Assembly: GCA_902462295.1 (NCBI GenBank)
Contig: CABQAZ010000015.1
Coordinates: 1 to 42,332 of the forward strand
DNA from: an uncultured Clostridium sp.
Lineage (GTDB): Bacteria; Bacillota; Clostridia; TANB77; CAG-508
Direction of reading: 5' to 3'
DNA: 42,332 nucleotides
Shown: positions 41,375 to 42,332 of the stretch, one piece after another
Position numbering within the stretch: the stretch's first letter is position 1
How the letters are laid out: every line of letters begins with the position of its first letter
Made by a program: the position numbers and the translations under genes
Notes under the pieces: model-generated
The model's database searches: none
Told to the model about the DNA's origin: nothing
Seen by the model: only the letters and a program-made list of their open reading frames with translations

Positions 41375-42332
41375 TTATAATATACTTGTTACTTTATGCC
41401 ATCCACTTGTTTTAGTATCTATTGTGATTACTTGCGTTGATACTTTATCTCCATTTGATTTATCTTTCATTTCTACTTTGAATTTATAAACACCATTCTT
41501 AGCTTTAAATTTGTTCTCTAAATCTAAGCTAATTATTTTTTGTGTACTTTTTGTTGTTTTTGCTATATATAAATATACTTGTTTACCGTTATTGTTCATA
41601 TCTGTTATTTTTATACTTTCTAATCCGCTATTATCTGTTACAGAAAAACAGTAGTTAGACAAATTTATAGGATATATTACCCTAATAGATTTAGGAGAAG
41701 CATTAATAGCATAATAATTTATAGTTTTATTATTTTCTATTTTACTTGCTTTCTTTATTTGATAGTATTTTGTTGATGTTCCATATTTACTTTTTGCTGT
41801 AATATAGAAATAATGTGTACCACCTTTTAATAAATCTTTATCTGATAATACATATATATCCCAATCTGATGATGATTCTTTACTTTTGGTTATTTTTAAC
41901 TCTTTTTTATTTTTTCCTTGTGAATCTGTTTCATATATTTTTACTGTTATTTTTGATGTTTCTTTTTTACCTATCTTTATTTTTATGTCATCTAATTTTA
42001 AATTCGATTTTATAGTTAAAATCTTTGGTGAACTATTACTCATAAGCTTAAAGTTATTAGTATCATCTTGATGATATTCGGTTCCAAGTGTACTAGCACT
42101 TACTTTACATATTGTACATTGACCATTTTGAATATTGTGTTTTTCTTCTGCCCATACTTTTCCACATGTGTTACAATATTTTGAATGAATATAATCATAT
42201 CTCTCATATGAAGTATCCTTATGTTTACACTTATATCCACATACTTTACATTTTCCGGTTGTTGTATAGCTATAATTATCATTATCATTATCATATCCTC
42301 CAAATATGTGATATTCTTTTCCTAATGTTTTT
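41375..42332 (-). CDS. Secreted Cys-rich and Ig-like protein, 5' end missing
   Basis: On the minus strand the frame is open from the right edge to TAA at 41375; 318 residues are visible and the start lies outside. The first ~95 residues hold two partly repeated blocks beginning TLGKEYHIFGG and TLGTEYHQDD. Between them are zinc-ribbon-like motifs: KCKVCGYKCKH, YCNTCGKVWAEEKH and QCTICKV. The rest is beta-rich, Ig-like, with segments such as SGLESIKITDMNNNGKQVYL and AKNGVYKFKVEMKDKSNGDK that resemble modules in the two left-edge proteins. An ATG at 42043 is internal. It is probably a surface protein; the Cys motifs may bind metal. Enzymatic function is not visible. Confidence 0.75.
   Translation of the reverse strand, partial: KTLGKEYHIFGGYDNDNDNYSYTTTGKCKVCGYKCKHKDTSYERYDYIHSKYCNTCGKVWAEEKHNIQNGQCTICKVSASTLGTEYHQDDTNNFKLMSNSSPKILTIKSNLKLDDIKIKIGKKETSKITVKIYETDSQGKNKKELKITKSKESSSDWDIYVLSDKDLLKGGTHYFYITAKSKYGTSTKYYQIKKASKIENNKTINYYAINASPKSIRVIYPINLSNYCFSVTDNSGLESIKITDMNNNGKQVYLYIAKTTKSTQKIISLDLENKFKAKNGVYKFKVEMKDKSNGDKVSTQVITIDTKTSGWHKVTSIL

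Noticed and set aside
42100..42303. Separate 67-aa minus-strand gene at the right edge
   Set aside because: Another frame of the same strand is open through to the edge and carries the CxxC motifs; this is its shadow.

Overview
The window comes from a very AT-rich, endospore-forming, low-GC Gram-positive bacterium, most likely an uncultured gut-type member of the Clostridia. The evidence is a complete spoIIIAA-AH operon, a GerA-type germinant receptor subunit, strong AGGAGG-like ribosome binding sites, consensus SigA promoters with 17-bp spacers, and secreted proteins with SH3b, CAP, NlpC/P60, Ig-like and Big2 domains. No rRNA, tRNA or CRISPR array was seen.

Layout. 0-2.9 kb: two secreted proteins (a partial NlpC/P60 hydrolase and a metallo-beta-lactamase-fold protein) that share a nearly identical Ig-like module. 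2.9-6.6 kb: addA, with its own promoter. 6.8-10.6 kb: an accessory block with a protein of unknown family, then two TerD proteins and a TelA-like protein behind a structured leader; its codon use is less A-rich than that of its neighbours. 10.7-15.9 kb: miaB, a zeta-toxin-like kinase and mutS in one tight operon; miaB carries an extra 72-residue tail that has its own Shine-Dalgarno and start. 15.9-21.2 kb: an ABC transporter (the ATPase is frameshifted in its Walker A motif) with an OmpR-type regulator and a histidine kinase. 21.3-25.5 kb: flavodoxin-like reductase, SH3b-CAP protein, an unknown protein, a tandem-OB SSB-like protein, a decayed acetyltransferase, and a candidate type I toxin-antitoxin locus. 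25.7-33.0 kb: yebC, a membrane-anchored protein of unknown function, and the spoIIIA operon. 33.3-37.9 kb: rubrerythrin, gerA, a transglutaminase-like protein, and prfB with its programmed +1 frameshift. 38.2-39.3 kb: an intact DDE insertion sequence flanked by perfect 27-bp direct repeats. 39.4-41.3 kb: an unknown accessory protein and a short aspartokinase. Right edge: a partial Cys-rich secreted protein on the minus strand.

The core genes (addA, mutS, miaB, yebC, prfB, spoIIIA, lysC) are ordinary housekeeping or sporulation functions. Four accessory signals stand out. (1) A ~185-bp palindromic element occurs three times, each 20-35 nt after a stop codon; its core is conserved and its outer stem varies by compensatory changes. 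(2) At 25.2-25.55 kb a 37-residue membrane peptide is opposed by a convergent antisense RNA. (3) A possible antitoxin is fused in frame to miaB directly upstream of a zeta-type kinase. (4) The terD operon has a long leader that can form alternative structures. All four are inferred from sequence patterns alone.
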